From Eopsaltria australis (taxonomy: Eukaryota > Chordata > Aves > Passeriformes > Petroicidae): a stretch of DNA of 64,000 bases. The stretch lies in NCBI GenBank assembly GCA_034509425.1, contig JAVTVJ010011652.1:5633501-5697500 (forward strand), in the 5' to 3' direction. A program made the position numbers and the translations under genes. Of this stretch, positions 1 through 13,555 are shown piece after piece; within the stretch, counting starts at the first letter, position 1, and the number at the start of each line of letters is the position of its first letter. The notes below the pieces were generated by a model, which was given only the letters and a program-made list of their open reading frames with translations, was not told the origin of the DNA and made no database searches.

Positions 1-950
1 CAAAAATGCAGCAATATTAAGGGCAGAGTTCTTGGGAAGTCTAAGGAGAACTGAAAAATAATATTTAAGGACACTATATTCAGTCCAAGCAAGTGCTCTT
101 AAATTCCTGTGGAAAGCATGAAGACTCTATGAGTTAATCACAGATCACAGGCAAATATTTGAATTAAACATTTACTTGTAAGTTTATTAGTATTTATGTG
201 TGCATGTGTGTACTGGACATGGCAGCCCTGTTAAAAAGAACAGAGAAGGAATAATTGTCCTTTTGTCCTCAGCCACTCAAAACTATTCCTTTCAATCTTG
301 TGCTGGCAAAAAAAGCAACGATTTTGGTTCTGTCTTGCAATAGTACTTGAGTTTACAAATGTCTGAAGAAAACCATTGATTTTTGCAAAGCATTCATAGT
401 TTGAAAGTACTTGAGGCTGCACAGAGGTTCTCAGGAAGAGACAACAATATAGAAATGTCTGAACACTTTAACCTTGAATATGTGAACTGCACCTTGAGCG
501 TCAGTCTGGATTTATCTTTTTATAATAATTATTTTCATTTTCTTTATTTTCAGGAAGGGACAGGAAAGAACAGTTATAAACAGTAGGAGCTTCTGAAGAA
601 AAATGGGACAGGAAAGCAATGCTTGCATATATCAAATGTAGTGAGAAAATGTACAAGCAGCTGCAAGTCTCATATGCATGTTTCCAAAAATCCAGATACT
701 TCACTCTAGGTGGCAGTCTCTTTTGTCAAAATGGCCAGAGCAAGCAAAGACTGAATCTAGCAGATCTTCCTTGCTTTATAGTAGTTTATCCTTTAGATGA
801 GAGGAAAAGATAGATCACTGGAAATACATGGCAAAATGGCAAAAGCACTACTCACATCTCAATTTTGTTGTTCTGAAGTGAGTCCCACTTGATTATCTCA
901 AAGGTGTTTATCAAAAATGGCCAGTACCCTAAAGGGGAATGAAGACATTG
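1..950. other. Non-coding unique sequence
   Basis: I see no gene here. The DNA is AT-leaning, with frames under 70 codons on both strands. A fair splice-acceptor-like pyrimidine run ends in CAG at about 552, but the frames after it close within a dozen or so codons, so it is not called an exon. No repeat family is recognisable. Confidence 0.6.
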
Positions 951-953
951 GAC

Positions 954-986
954 AAAAAAAAAATAAAAGAAAAAAGAAAAAAAAAA
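954..986. repeat. A-rich tract
   Basis: A 33-base run of A broken by single T and G residues. It could be simple-sequence expansion or the relic of a retroposon tail; no element body is recognisable upstream and no target-site duplication was seen. Confidence 0.8.
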
Positions 987-3900
987 GGATGCTGAGACAG
1001 GAAGAGCAGAGAGATCTCAAAAATCCTCACCTAGGATATTTTATTCTAGATGGCACTGTGCCCCCAAAGGACATCAGGTAAATGCATCTTTCACTGAGAT
1101 TGATGGGCAGAGATCAGGCAAGCAGTGCTATTGTTTCACTGGAAAATATTTATGAATAATTATTTCCATTTGTCCATCTGCCCTCCTTTGTTGTGCACAG
1201 AAACAAAGGTCTCTTCCAGGTTATTTCAGGATGACTCCTTGATCTCTATTATCTCTCTTGATACCTTCTACTTCTGTCAGGTGTCTTTGGAAGGGTCCTG
1301 TGCCTGTTGTGGATGTAGCATTTTCAGCTGGCCTAAACACAGGAGTGATTTCCTCATCCTGAGGCAAATATCTGTCCATATTAGTGTGTGTTATAGTCAT
1401 ACAGTCATTTTTCATGGAAAAATAAATAAAGCAGTAGCAATGGCCACTGTGTAATCAATATATAATGTTGGTGCTCTATTGGAAACCCTGTACCTATCAG
1501 TATGTTATTCTGGACTAGTACATCTGGTGCTTGTGTCTCCACCTTCCTCCGTAAAGGAAAATACTAATATTGCTGACTGTGAAAGCATGGCTAAGAAATG
1601 GAAAGAATGCCTGTGGTACATTCAAAAAACACGTGACTTTCCATTTACGTGGGTCGAGTATTCAAAAACCTGTTCTGGGAGGATGAATTTGTAAAGGAAA
1701 CTTTCTCCTAGCAGAGGAAATTCAGCCAGCATGAGGCCAGTAAGCCTCTGACTTCAAAGACTCAGTTTCATCTCTACCTCATCTCAGTAAAAGGAGAGTC
1801 AAATGCATCTGACTGAGATTTTTTGGAGCTGTAAAGTCAAGTTAGATGCATTTTTCAAGTATTCAAGCTAGTAAATACCATCATTATGTGAACCACTGGG
1901 TGTTACTGTAGCTGACCAGCTTGGAAGCATTTCTATTCATCTGGACTTTTAAAAAGGTGCTGTATGGCTGGGTGATGAAAAACTTCAATTCAAAGTGTAT
2001 TTAGATGCAAAATCATGGGCAGCATTCCTCCAGAGCCTCCTAGAAGAACTGAAATATAATATTTTCATTTTCTTTACAATTGTCATGCTGTGATTTGCTT
2101 TTGAATGAGGGCTTTTTTCTTATTTGTATTGTTACTTTTCTTTTTGAAGTTGCTGTCTTTCTAAGAAGAGATTGTATTTATTATCAATAGCATTGGACTA
2201 AATGAGCCCCTCTGCTTTGATATTGAAGCTAATTGTCTCTTGCTTGGCCTTTGAAACCTTTCAGGAGTTTTCCATGCAGCATTATAATGACAGAGTCCTT
2301 AACATGGAGTTTCTAATCTGTTAGAAAGTGGATTTCACAGGCTTTGTGTGACTAACTGGCAGATTTGTTTGTATACTGCACAAAACTTAGCTACCAGCTA
2401 TTCTTCCTGTACGTATTCTGGCTGCAGAAAACAGATCCATTTCAATTTCCATACACCTCTGCAAATGCTGCAAACTCACCAGGACAAAGTTTCAGGGGTG
2501 ATGTGCTTTCCTTGTTACTCCAAGAGCTTTCTTGTTCTGTTCAGGTGCCACAGCTCCCCAAGTAATACCACAACCCCATAACCAAGCCTGCCAGTCCTCT
2601 AACCCAGAGTGCAGAAAAGCACAGCCCTGCAAGATCACTGTGATTTTTAAACAGAAAGATTGTTATCCCTAGGCCCTTCCCACTGGGCACCATTTCTTCT
2701 GTAAGAGCTCTCAGCCAGACCTGTCCAATGTCACGCTGGGAATCTCCAACAGAGTCTGCCCAGCCCCCAAAACCTGGCTTGTGTTCTCTCCCTCTTAGCA
2801 TTTATTGTGTCTTCCCAGACAGGCTTCTCACCCAGACATCAAAAAACACTGCTGCATTCACAAAGATGACTGCTTTTCCCTTCTCTCATTAATTTCCTGT
2901 CCCTAGACAGAAGAATTTACTGGCCTTAGGATTCCCCAGGGTCCTCTCCAAAGTATTTGTTGTTACCAGGAGTTTTTCCTGGGTTACCAGGGTAAAGAGC
3001 TTCATTTTGCGGTGCTCTAGAGAGTTTCCCTCTGCAGAGATGTCTCTGGAGTTGCATATCAGAAGGAGCAGCCTCTGGTGGGGATTCTTAACGTCCCATG
3101 CCCAGTATAGGGGGAAATTTGGGGTCAGTTTCCAGATGGTGCAGCAGTACCAAATCTGATCTGTACCCTGGAAACATAATTTGCAATTCACTGTCTTGTT
3201 TTTCAGTAGAAAAAACGAATAAGACTGGGCTGACTTTTGTTAGCAGAGACCAACACAGTGAAAACATGGCCATTCAGGGACTTTGAAAGTTTTTCTTCAT
3301 CACCTTTACTTTTGCTCTCCAGTCTCTGTCCTGACAGAGGTTTTGCTCTTTGCCAGCCAAGGCAAAAAGGAGTACAGAGATGTGTCTGAAGAGAAATTGA
3401 TACTGCAGGCAAGAGATAAATTTTGCAGCCTGGGATTTATTCAAACAATAAAGTCATATATTACTTGCAGTCTAAATTTGGAGAAGAAATCACAGGGCTG
3501 ACTAAATGTCAGACCTGTGTTTTCCATGTCTGCTTTTGAAAAGGGAAGTCCTCCTTTTTGTGGATGAGAGCACAGTGTGGTGCTTCATTAGAGACTCCTG
3601 GAATTTCACCTTGTCTCCTTGTCACCACCAGTCAGGTGTGAACACAGGAGTTGCAGATGAATTTAAACTCCCTTTTCAAAAGAATGTGGGCTTCCAATCA
3701 AGCTTACAAGTGACTCAAGAAGTCTAATTATCCAGTGAAGTCTAAATTGTGAATGCTCAAGTGGACTGTAGTGACTGCCCTTTCTCTCTTTATCTCAGAT
3801 ATAAGTGGATCTGCTTGGAACTGATGTAAGTTTGAACCTTGAATCTTCCAAGACTGTAAGATCAAAACACAGTTATGCTGCTGAATCTAAAAGCCTGGGA

Positions 3901-6230
3901 GCTTCATCTGACTTCTAACCTTCATTTCTGGAGGTTACAGAAGGCTTTCTACAGGAGGTTTCTACAGGCTTTTCTAGGACAAGAATTTTTTCCAAGAATT
4001 TTTTTCCAAGATTTCCAAGAAACAACATCATTACCTATTTGTTTATCATGTTGCCATGCTGCCATTAAATGATTTTATTGTATATGTATGTGTATATTTG
4101 TGTAATTACCTGTTAAGAGAGAATTACTACATTTACAACAGAAATGCTCAGCTCTGTAATGATGCAGTCAGGCATCCTAACGTAGTATCACACCAGAAGT
4201 CAGATTTTTTATTTAACTGAAATAGAAAAGGGATTGTCTTGCATCTAGTTATCTAATGGAGTTTGTCCAGTGCAACTGAAAGTTCAAAATAAGGCAGGGG
4301 GGCTTGTGAAGTGAAAAAAGGAACAAAATTTTAATAGTTTCTAGGTTGTCATAATTTCCTGGCACACTGTGTGAATCAGCAGCTAGGAGGTAATCCCTGA
4401 GAAAATCTGAGCTATCTTTGACAAACACTATTTAATTCTTTAAGGGGTCATTCCTGTGACACTCTACTGCAGGATTTGAGTTTGCTCCTGAAATTTGATG
4501 TCAGAATTCTTCTCTAATTGAGCTGTCACCCCAAAGCAGTGCTGTGCTATTGATCTGACATCAGAAAGGCACTGACAGCAATGACCATGTGCCGGGTGAT
4601 TTTGCCTGATGTGAGAAGCAGTTGATGTGTCCAGAATGAGGGGCAGCTAAAATGACATGAGATCCTTTGTCTGCTATGGTTGGCAGATGCTGTCTTGTGA
4701 CTTTGGCATCCAAGGGAAGCAGAAGATTGAAGAGATTGTGATTTCTTTCTTGTTTCATTTTTAAACACTGCAGTGTGTTGAAATAGTCACATGATTTCCC
4801 CGTGCTTGCTGTCAAATCAGGTTTACAATGGCAAATTTTGCTGACAATTTCTCTTTGTTCAATCACATAACACTTTGTCCCAAGGGACACTGAACATCTT
4901 GTCAAGCAAAGTTACCCCAATGAGGGCAGCAAAGAGCTCTGTAATATCTGACTGTCCCTCTCACTCCCTGCTTTTCTTGGGGAAATCAGGGCTGGTACTT
5001 AACTACAGATGTGACGCTATCTCAATGAATACTTCAGAGTTTATTTAAATTTTTTCAGATAGTTAGACCCTTCTTAGTTCTTGAGGATCAATACTGAAGA
5101 ATTAAATCACCTAAAGATGCCATTTTTGTCATCTTAGGAAGGTCTTCTTAAAGCTGAAATTTATTTTACTAGACTTTCAGATGAATACTACCTTCCTCTT
5201 GAAATACCTGTGGTGCTCCTTGATCAAATATTCAGTTTAAAAGCCTTTTTCCTGACTGACATTAGTCATTGCTTACCCAGCGTTATTCTGTGTCTTTTGC
5301 AAAGAATATTTCATTGTTGTTGCTGTTTTCTTTGGTTTTTTAATGAGATTCTTCTAAAAAAAAGTAGCATAATATTTTCAGTAACATGTATTTCCTTTTT
5401 TTCTGTTGTACTTCCTGGGGTTTTCCCTTAGTTAAAAGAAAATAATTCTAGATGGATTGAATCCTTCTGAATTGTGCTATTTCTCAAGAACAGACTCAGT
5501 CCAAGTTTTTTGACAAGAGAAACAACTAACCAAACTGAACAGAGCTGCAGCAGATGCTGGTAATGTCATAGTAAAGGACATAAATCTCTCCCTTTCCAAG
5601 CTGTGTTTGGACCTGTTGCTCTGTATTTCACACGAGTCACAAAAACACTTTTGAAAAGAACGTTTATAGGCACAGGCTCTCCCTTACGGGATGGCAGAGT
5701 TATCTGGACAGTAAGTGGAATGAATTTGGTTAGTGTCTCTGAGGATTAGCTCACCCAACATCAGCTTATTGCAGATATTGAATAAGCGTGCACTGAATGT
5801 TGGAACAGGGTGATGTGACTGTATCAGGCGCTGTCAGCCAATGTCAACCTTCAGAAATCTTTCCAGATTCACTTTCTCCACAGCCAGGCCTGGCAATGCT
5901 GAATTTAACATTCAATCATGCTGCTTTTCTCACTAAGGCATCAAGAACATGAGATATCACTGAGTAGAAGGAGCAGCAGGCACCTCTTATGCTCTCCTTA
6001 GCAGGCTCCTGCTGAGAATCCTCAACATGTGAAACACCTCACAGAAGTACAGAGGTATAAGAGATATTATGTCTACATTCCAATTAGCATCAATGTGTTC
6101 TCTTTTTGCTAACTGGCTGTCCAAGAAATTGATTTCATTGCTTTCAAAACTTTCAACAAACTCATATGGCCTGTCAAAGAGATGTATGAGCCATTAAAAT
6201 CCACAATTACATTACTTCAAGCCAAAATTA
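987..6230. other. Non-coding unique sequence with small duplications
   Basis: No gene can be supported. Frames reach at most about 114 codons and overlap on both strands without coding character. A moderately GC-rich, CpG-poor patch lies near 2530-2800. The one structured spot, a slippage cluster at 3941-4021, is listed separately. Sequence around 2190 loosely resembles the end of a CR1 LINE but is too short to call. Confidence 0.6.
3941..4021. repeat. Cluster of short direct repeats
   Basis: The 10-mer TTTCTACAGG occurs at 3946-3955 and again at 3959-3968. It is followed by repeated units of CCAAGA plus a T-run between about 3980 and 4021. The pattern is what local replication slippage leaves behind. 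No function is implied. Confidence 0.6.
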
Positions 6231-6232
6231 AA

Positions 6233-6274
6233 ACTTCAGTCTCAGACTCTTCAGACTGAAGTAAGACTTCAGTC
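6233..6274. repeat. Nested inverted repeat (alternative hairpins)
   Basis: ACTTCAGTCT at 6233-6242 is the exact reverse complement of AGACTGAAGT at 6253-6262. The centre arm can instead pair with ACTTCAGTC at 6266-6274, nine base pairs across a three-base loop. One strand can therefore form either of two mutually exclusive hairpins. The stems are too short for a typical microRNA precursor. Confidence 0.6.
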
Positions 6275-6762
6275 CTCAGCCATTGATTTTTAAGAGAAGA
6301 ATGTTTAACTGGTGATGTAAAGACCAATGAATCATCAGACTTCAAGCAGAAAAAAAAATTAGCTCCTCCCTAACAATCTCTTATAATGAGTTTTACTGTG
6401 AAAGCAAGGGGGGACAGGAAAAAAAGGGGAAGTAAGGCTACATGATTCTAAATTTGCATTGTGTTTTTACAGCCTTTTAGGATTGAAGTCAAGTATAGTT
6501 TGACATTTAATTGATATTTCCAGTGTTTAAAACTGACAAGCACTACATTAAATTTTACCATGTAAATCTGACATGACAATATAAACCATCTTGCACTTTG
6601 CTTAGCAATTGTTGCAACACAATCCAAGTGGAAATGCCATGTAAAAAAATTGTCAACTTCTGTTCACTAATCCTTTCAAGCTTTCTAAAACTTTTTAAGT
6701 TACCTGGACAGGCTTTGCTGCTTTATCTTTCCAATTTCATCTCTATGCTGGGGATTTTATTT

Positions 6763-6781
6763 AAAAAAAAAAAAAAAAAAA
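6763..6781. repeat. A19 homopolymer
   Basis: Nineteen consecutive A residues on the + strand. No retroposon body was recognised beside it. The length is likely to vary between individuals and between reads. Confidence 0.9.
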
Positions 6782-8266
6782 CAGCAATGAAGGCAGACAA
6801 AGCTTGTTGCTTGTTTTGTTTTTCTTTTCAGCAGTTGTCTGTACTTGTCCTAGTGGCACTGAAACTGCAACTCTTCCCCTCTGCCTCATGTACTTGGTGG
6901 CTTTTCCCTGAGATCCTGGAAAGGTGTCACCCTTATTTGAGTACCAGTTGCGTCTTCCCATATCTTTATTGCACACTGACTCTCCTCAACAAGAGCAGCA
7001 GTAGAGGAGTAGCACAGCAGTGATAACATTTGCCATTCTTTGTATTATGTTTCCCTGCAATTTGTACAGTCCTTCATGTCTTTTTTATTTTTTCTGAAGA
7101 AGGTTTCTGCTGCTCCTTACTATAAAAATCAGGTTTTCAACAGCTTAAAAAAAGATCTTTTTAGCAGTATAATTAACCATTACAATTAAGATGTGTCCTC
7201 AAGAAAAAAATATCTGTTGAAGGTGTAAACTTGTTAGGAGTCTAAACACACATGAGATCTGAAGGTAAAGTACAATACAGAAATGAACAGGTTAAATGAC
7301 TAAAACTGCTAAAAGAATGGATCTCACTGATATCACACCAAGTGGTATTTCATTAAATGCCTTTAAAAAAAAAAGACCTTTCAAAAGATACAGAGAAATA
7401 AATGTGACAAGAGGGTTGGTGTGCCTGGGGAAAGACCAATTTTGTAATTGTTTATCTAAAAAGAAGCACTGTGTGAATATCTGAAATAAAGCTCTGGAGA
7501 GCAGGGTTCACAGAGGTCAGGAGAATGTATGAGGTTCAGCAAAGGCCACCTCTGTCCTTAAGCCACTATTTATCTGTGTTATAAGGCTCTTAAGAAAATG
7601 GCATTTCTGTACACCAGGGCAATCTGTTTAACAGGCTTCTACTGCACTGGAAAATCTTCTGCTGTCCCTTGGATTTGCTGTAGAGCTTCTGAATAACAGA
7701 TCAATGGATCACTTGACCAGCATTTTCTAGTCTAAGGTGCTCATTGCTGATGGGGCTGGAAAGGTAGCAAACTTCTAATCCTAGTCTTAAAGCACTAGGC
7801 TAAGATCCTAAAGGTTTGAAAGATATTTGGACATCTGAAAATCAGTTTTCTAAGGGCTCCTGCCTAGAAGCAATGCAGAAGTGTCTGAGGAATATTTGCT
7901 CCCACCTTCTCTGAGACTCATTATACTATTCACTACTGTACTATGGATTCCATACCTGTGCTTGACTCAGGAGGGAAAAGCAAAGGTTTTCCTTTGTCTA
8001 ATTGACAGAAAACTGGATCCCATTTAACTCAAATGGGATAGACAAGACCCAGCACTCAAAAGAGCTGCATCTCATGGTGAATGCAGGTACTGCAAAAGTT
8101 ATCAGAAGTGTCATTTCCATAGTGGCTGTAAAAATTAGATTTTCAGTCTGCCCTACTTTAAAACACTTGAGGAACTTTTGCAATGAAAATTAGAACAAAA
8201 AATGAATTTTAAATTCTGCAGAATTTAGCTTCTCTTGTCTACCATGTGTGAAAATACGAGTGATTC

Positions 8267-8333
8267 TTTTGGGTTTGTTTTGCTTTGGTGGTTTTTTTTG
8301 TTGTTGTTGGTTTGTTTGTCTTGTTTTTTTTCC
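8267..8333. repeat. T/G-rich low-complexity tract
   Basis: A run of T with interspersed G, including GTTGTTGTTGG and GTTTGTTTG. On the reverse strand it is A/C-rich and yields spurious Q/K/T-rich frames. Confidence 0.8.
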
Positions 8334-8470
8334 CTTTCTTGATCCCCAGTAAATTCCAGGAGAGAAAATCCAGGTATATGACAGGACATCCAAAAGTATA
8401 AAGAAAATGCAAATCAAAATGCAAATATCAGTTATGATTGCAAAATAACCTGCTTAAATGAGCACCATGG

Positions 8471-8484
8471 TATATATATATATA
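8471..8484. repeat. (TA)7 microsatellite
   Basis: Seven perfect TA units. Short, and of no evident function. Confidence 0.9.
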
Positions 8485-8990
8485 GCATAAATATGCATCC
8501 ATTCCTCATTTTACTCCACTTTTAACATCAATAGTTTCTCCAGAAATGGTGATGGGGGTAACTGAATAGGAAAACTGATGTTTATAATTTCTGAGCTCTC
8601 TCACCTCTGCTTATTACTCCTTTTGGAGAGATTTATATAAAAATAGTATGTTATTTTTCAATTCACAATCAAGCATTGAAATATCCTAATCAGCTTTGTT
8701 GGGCTGGATTTGCCTGGCCATGGAAGCTGAAAGAATATGGTACACAGACTGAGAAATTAATTTAGAGATGCTTTTCATTGCTAATAATAAAGTTAGACAG
8801 AAAGGGCAGATTCAGAGAGGGCATGAGGCAGTTCTCCCTTAGACATTAAAAAGATGGGATTCAGAAACTGTAATACTTTTCATTACATGATTGTTGTCTA
8901 TCTGACTTACTTTCAACAAATCAAGGCAAATCCTACTGAGGCATACATAATGCTTCCAGCAACAGATGCTGACAAGTGCTTTAATAAATC

Positions 8991-9125
8991 ATGATCATTA
9001 TTAGAATTCTTAAACCAATATTTTGCTGCCAGACATGCTGTTTATTACAATTTCGTATTTATTTATGCAGATTGCACTAATCTTTGCATAAGACATTAAT
9101 TATTCAAATGGCTGTAGCAGAGTAG
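8991..9125. promoter_or_regulatory. Candidate enhancer-like AT-rich block
   Basis: The block has few CpGs and several homeodomain/POU-type words: CTTTGCATAA near 9083 (a near-octamer read on either strand), TTAATTA near 9096, and TTTATTTATGC near 9058. This texture is typical of conserved vertebrate non-coding elements, but conservation cannot be seen from one sequence. The target gene is unknown. Confidence 0.22.
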
Positions 9126-12100
9126 TGTACAAAGGCCATGATCAACACAACTGGGGTCTGGAACAAGAAGCATCAAACAGTTGATGCTTTGACACAGAAA
9201 ATAAGAGTCAGGACTCTGGAGACCAGGAGTTAATTGTGAAATGTTGAGTGTTGTCTTTGACAGTCAAGCTCAAACAGACCTGGGTTGCACGTTTCTTCTC
9301 ATTTCACCTTTTCCCAGGTCCTAGTCAAGGAAGAACAAGCTGGACAAGCTGGAATCACCATCTCCTAAATGGCAATACCCCGTGAAATTTAGAGAGAGCT
9401 TTGGCTTTATCTGGCTTAAACTCAAAATGCTGCAGATATCTGATGCTCCAAATAGTGTATCTGATGTCTCTGGAAAAAGAAGAGACAAGATGCTGTATGT
9501 AACCACAATCCTACTTACCAGCAGAAAAGACTGAAAGAAGAAATCTTACAAGCTGGTTCACCTGCAATACCAGATCACTTGTGGCCACAATAGTAATGAA
9601 TTTCAGTCCAGCATCCACCATGTGGATTCCTAAGAGTTTTCTCAGAGAATGTCCACAATCACTGGAACCTCCTATTCTGTATCAATGACCTGAGTGACAA
9701 AATCAGCTGCCTCCTCCAACTCCAATGCCCCAGAGTGAGCAGACCAGCATCACACTGTTTTCTTTCTGTTCTCGTACAAGAACAAGACATAATTCAAGTG
9801 CCCTGGGTAGTGTCAGCTGCTCTGAAAGGATACCAAGGGAATACATTTGATCCTCTGAATACTGTCCATATTCTGCTGAAGTCAAGCTTAAAATGAGTGG
9901 AGCTCAGACACTGACTTCATCTTACTCGGTTGTGTTTAAAACCCTTTGCTGATCAGGGCTCTGGTGAGTCCAGAATAAAAAAACCAAACAACACAAGACA
10001 GAAGAAGGTTTCATTCCACATAATTGCTATATATGGACAGCAATGCTCTTTTACTTCTAATAGCTATTTAAAAACTTACGTAAATACTGATTTATGTGTC
10101 AAAGCTCTAAGCACTCCATTGATCCGGTAAATATACGGCTAAGGACTGCTTAGCACAACAGACTTGGTGGCTGTTCCGCTCTGTCAGACTAATGTATATT
10201 TAGCCCAAAGTTGAAGCATGCATTATTTACTTGGTTGGCATTAACAGCTTGATGAAGCTGCTCTGGGAGCTGTTCCGAGACACAGAGCAGCCCAGAGTGG
10301 CAGAAACAATGGCACATGGAGCCCTGACTTTGTGCCCCAGAGCAGCTGTGCAGACTCATGGCTTGGTCCAGGGATGAGTGTGGGGCTGTGGGCAGGAAGC
10401 AGGGGCACATTTTCCCAGGAGAGCTCACAAGGTTTTCCTGCACATCTTTCTTCCCTCCCTCTTCAACATTATGTGAAGTTCCCACATGGCTGGAAAGGTA
10501 AATAGCTTGTGATGGAGTAAAAAAGTCACTTCCCAAAACCAAGCCGTGTTTGTTTTGCGATTGATCTGGGAGCCAGCCTTTCACAAAGGCCCAACTCAAA
10601 GGGGAAATGGTGACTGCCAGGCAGTTAAATATGAACAGAACTGTTGTTGATAGTGTCTCCTGAATTAGGGATTAGAAAGTGACCAAAGAAACCAAAAAAA
10701 CATCTTTATGAGAAAAGGAAATTCCAAGACAAAAAATGCTTGTTTCTGTGGTTAATGTGATGCACTATTTGATCCTCAAATTCACTGTTTACCCCTTCAT
10801 GGTTCCCACTTCATAATTTTCCATTTTGGCCATACCTGTGTGTGAGATTCCCCTCTTTTTCTACCTTCCTTCTTTCTGTCTGCTGTGATTCACGATAGTC
10901 AGGACAAGGATATGTAGTGTACACCATCAATTTAGGCTCCCCTGCAGGCAATGCACTTTTCCTGGTGAATCCAGTGGGGGCCCTCACACCAGTCACATAT
11001 CCCAGCGACAAATGGGGCTTCAGTGCAAAGGAAAGATCCTGGCTCTGAGTCATTATTGTTAATCAGACTCGTAGCCCATGGCTTCTCATGGCATAACCTC
11101 CAGAGTAAGCCACTCTGCAGGGCTTTTTGGATTTTTTATTACTACCCATAAAGGTCTCCTTTAAGGATGTGCAGTTACTTGCATGTGGCTCTGATTGTAC
11201 TGAAAGCCTGATGATATCCATTTTTCCCTTTCCTTGCATGAGCAGAGCACTGCTAGAAGCATCCAGCTCCACAAGACACAGACTTAGGGACTTCTCTCTC
11301 CCAGCTTCTGTGAAGCATTGACCAGTTCAGGCAGAAGCACAGGAAAGTGCTCTGAGGATCATACACCTGTCTGCTGTAACAGCTAGACCAGCATGTACAC
11401 TGCCAAGCTGAGACAAGGATAAATCCCAAGTCAAACCCTTGCCAGACAGTTTGTGATATTGGCTCAGTAGTCAGAAGGTTTTAAAAAGTCACATTGTGAT
11501 CTTTTGACTTGTTTTCTGTTGCTGTTCATGAGATGATGAAGGAGTAGAAAGGAAGATTAGAATTTTTCAGTTGCTCCTGAAATGTTGCAATCTAGAGATA
11601 GTGTGTGTGAATGAATACCTGAAAGTACCTAAGAGTATGGCTAAATCAGATATCTGCAGGCTCCTGAGATTCCAGGGGTAAATAAAGGCTTGCAAATAAC
11701 ATCCTACATTGCAAATGTGGCAGTACTATTCAATATTCCCTCATCTATACTAAAAGATAGAGCTAAAATATGCATTGAAAACAATATTTATTTTTACATC
11801 TTTAAGAAAAGATTAGAGATTTAACAGAGAAAAAAATTCTTGCCCTTTGAACCTTGTTTGGCAGATGTTGAGGTGTTGTTAGTTACTACTTAAAAGAGGT
11901 GAGTACAAGTTTGTTTTACTGTACAATCCCCCCAGGAGAAAAGAGGACAGTCCTAACTCTGGAGTGTAGCTCTGAGGCAAAAATTGCCTTCATGAAGGGT
12001 CTTTAGATCTTTACTGTCTAACATGGAAAGAGACCAAAAAATTAGTGGGGAGGTTTTTGGCTGAAGAAGTAAAAGGAATTCTTATTTTTGTTTTTGTTCC

Positions 12101-13515
12101 TTCTGTTACATCCCATTTTTCATCTTAGGCTTTCATTTAATTTAGATAACTGGATAATCAGTGCACAAATTTGTTCACAAGCCAGGTGATGTGGCTGGTT
12201 GAGCTCTGTCTGCCCTCCAATACAGCTGAGAATGTAGGGGATTATTGAGGCTTGGCTTGGCTTGGAGGACAGAGATTGTGTGGTTTATGTTTTATCAATT
12301 TCTACTCAAACTGATGAATATTTGATTCAAGCTAAGTTCTTTCTTGCAAATTGCCTTCTTCTGTTACGATATTTACAGCTTTTTAAAAGACTCCTGAAAG
12401 GATAGGAGCTATATTGATTAACTAGCTTCTCTCTTAGTGTGTCTTTATCCAAATATTTTTCTCTTTTTTTTTTAACCACAGACCAATTATGAGTGGATGA
12501 ATTGTGAAAATCATCTGGTTAAAGGGGAGTGCTCTGAGCTTTGCACTCTGTTGGGCTCCTGACCCATTTTGGACAGATAGGCTCTGTGAGGAGATTAGTC
12601 ACAGGCTGAATTCCTGCAGACCAGGCCATCCAGACAGATGTGTCCTGCAGATCCAGCAATCACACAGAAAGATGGACCCTGTGGAGGGGGTGAAACACAT
12701 ATTGTAGATAAGGAGACAGTTTCACATCATTGCTGTGACTGGCAAATGTGTACTGTAGGTGGACTGTGAATGTCCAGCACTAAATGCACACCACAGACAG
12801 AAGGGTTTTGTGCAGCAGCTGAGTTCTTTTATGGAAATTACTTGAATTTCAGCAACAAGGTAGCATACAGGAGGGGGGGAAAGAAGATTGAGTCTCCTTT
12901 CACTTCCAGTGCTTAGACTCCTTAATACAAATGAGACCCTACTCCTGAAAATATTTATTCCCCTGTTTTTTTCTTCCCTACTCTGCCCACTTACTATGAA
13001 AAAAGTAAAGTATTTCCAGTATCCACTGAAACTTCAAGTGTGATAAGAAATGAGATTTCTGTAAGGCGATACTTTCCCTCTGATTATGTTCTATATTAGC
13101 TTGTGTACCCAGCTGAGAAAAAGTATTAAGCCTAGTATACAAAGAAAACAAATAGGAGAGTGATACTTAGCCTTAGGGCTGGAGGAGTTCTTAATTTCTT
13201 CCATTTCCTCAGCTCTTATTTATACCAAAGTCAGTTATGCTGCACAGCCATGGTTGGCTTGGGAGCCCTGAATGTGGGATGAAGGGCAGCAGAAAGAAAT
13301 GAACTTTTCAATTGATGGATGAAGAAGTGTTTCCATCTACATATCATATTTTTAAAAAGACTGTATTGAAAGGAATACTGGTTCCTTCTCACCTTCTGGT
13401 GGCATCTGTCAGGTTTGGAGGGAATGAGTATTTTTCTGGTGGAATTAATTTCCCTGTAAAACAGAAGCTTTCATCAAATGAATTTTAAGATTTTATTTCT
13501 CAAAATAAGAGTAAG
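9126..13515. other. Non-coding sequence with GC-richer patches
   Basis: No gene is supported. A GC-richer, CpG-poor patch at about 10260-10440 gives a 136-codon reverse frame without coding character. Three tandem CTTGG units lie at about 12249-12265. An acceptor-like pyrimidine run ends in AG at 12480-12481, but the best frame after it closes after 26 codons. An eight-base inverted repeat pairs 9277-9284 with 9313-9320. Confidence 0.55.
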
Positions 13516-13555
13516 AAAAAAAATCAGTTTTGTTCCAAAAAAAATCAGTTTTGTT
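13516..13555. repeat. 19-bp direct repeat, 21-bp period
   Basis: A8 followed by TCAGTTTTGTT occurs at 13516-13534 and is repeated exactly at 13537-13555, separated by CC. A perfect copy over 19 bases suggests a recent tandem duplication or slippage from the A-run. Confidence 0.85.

Larger units (their letters stand above)
6275..8990. other. Non-coding AT-rich sequence with simple repeats
   Basis: No gene is supported. The stretch holds an A19 run, a T/G-rich tract and a short TA array, each listed separately. Several frames seen here are simply translations of these tracts (poly-lysine, poly-phenylalanine or Q/K-rich peptides). Confidence 0.6.

Noticed and set aside
9673..9700. Short text reading LFCINDLSD, recalling LINE reverse transcriptase
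   Set aside because: Only a few residues resemble the motif, and no other CR1 sequence lies nearby.
10189..10599. 136-codon reverse frame
   Set aside because: Irregular composition, no domain, no convincing splice or promoter context.
12482..12560. Strong acceptor before a Cys-containing open stretch
   Set aside because: The best frame stops after 26 codons with no poly(A) signal, and the other frames are closed.
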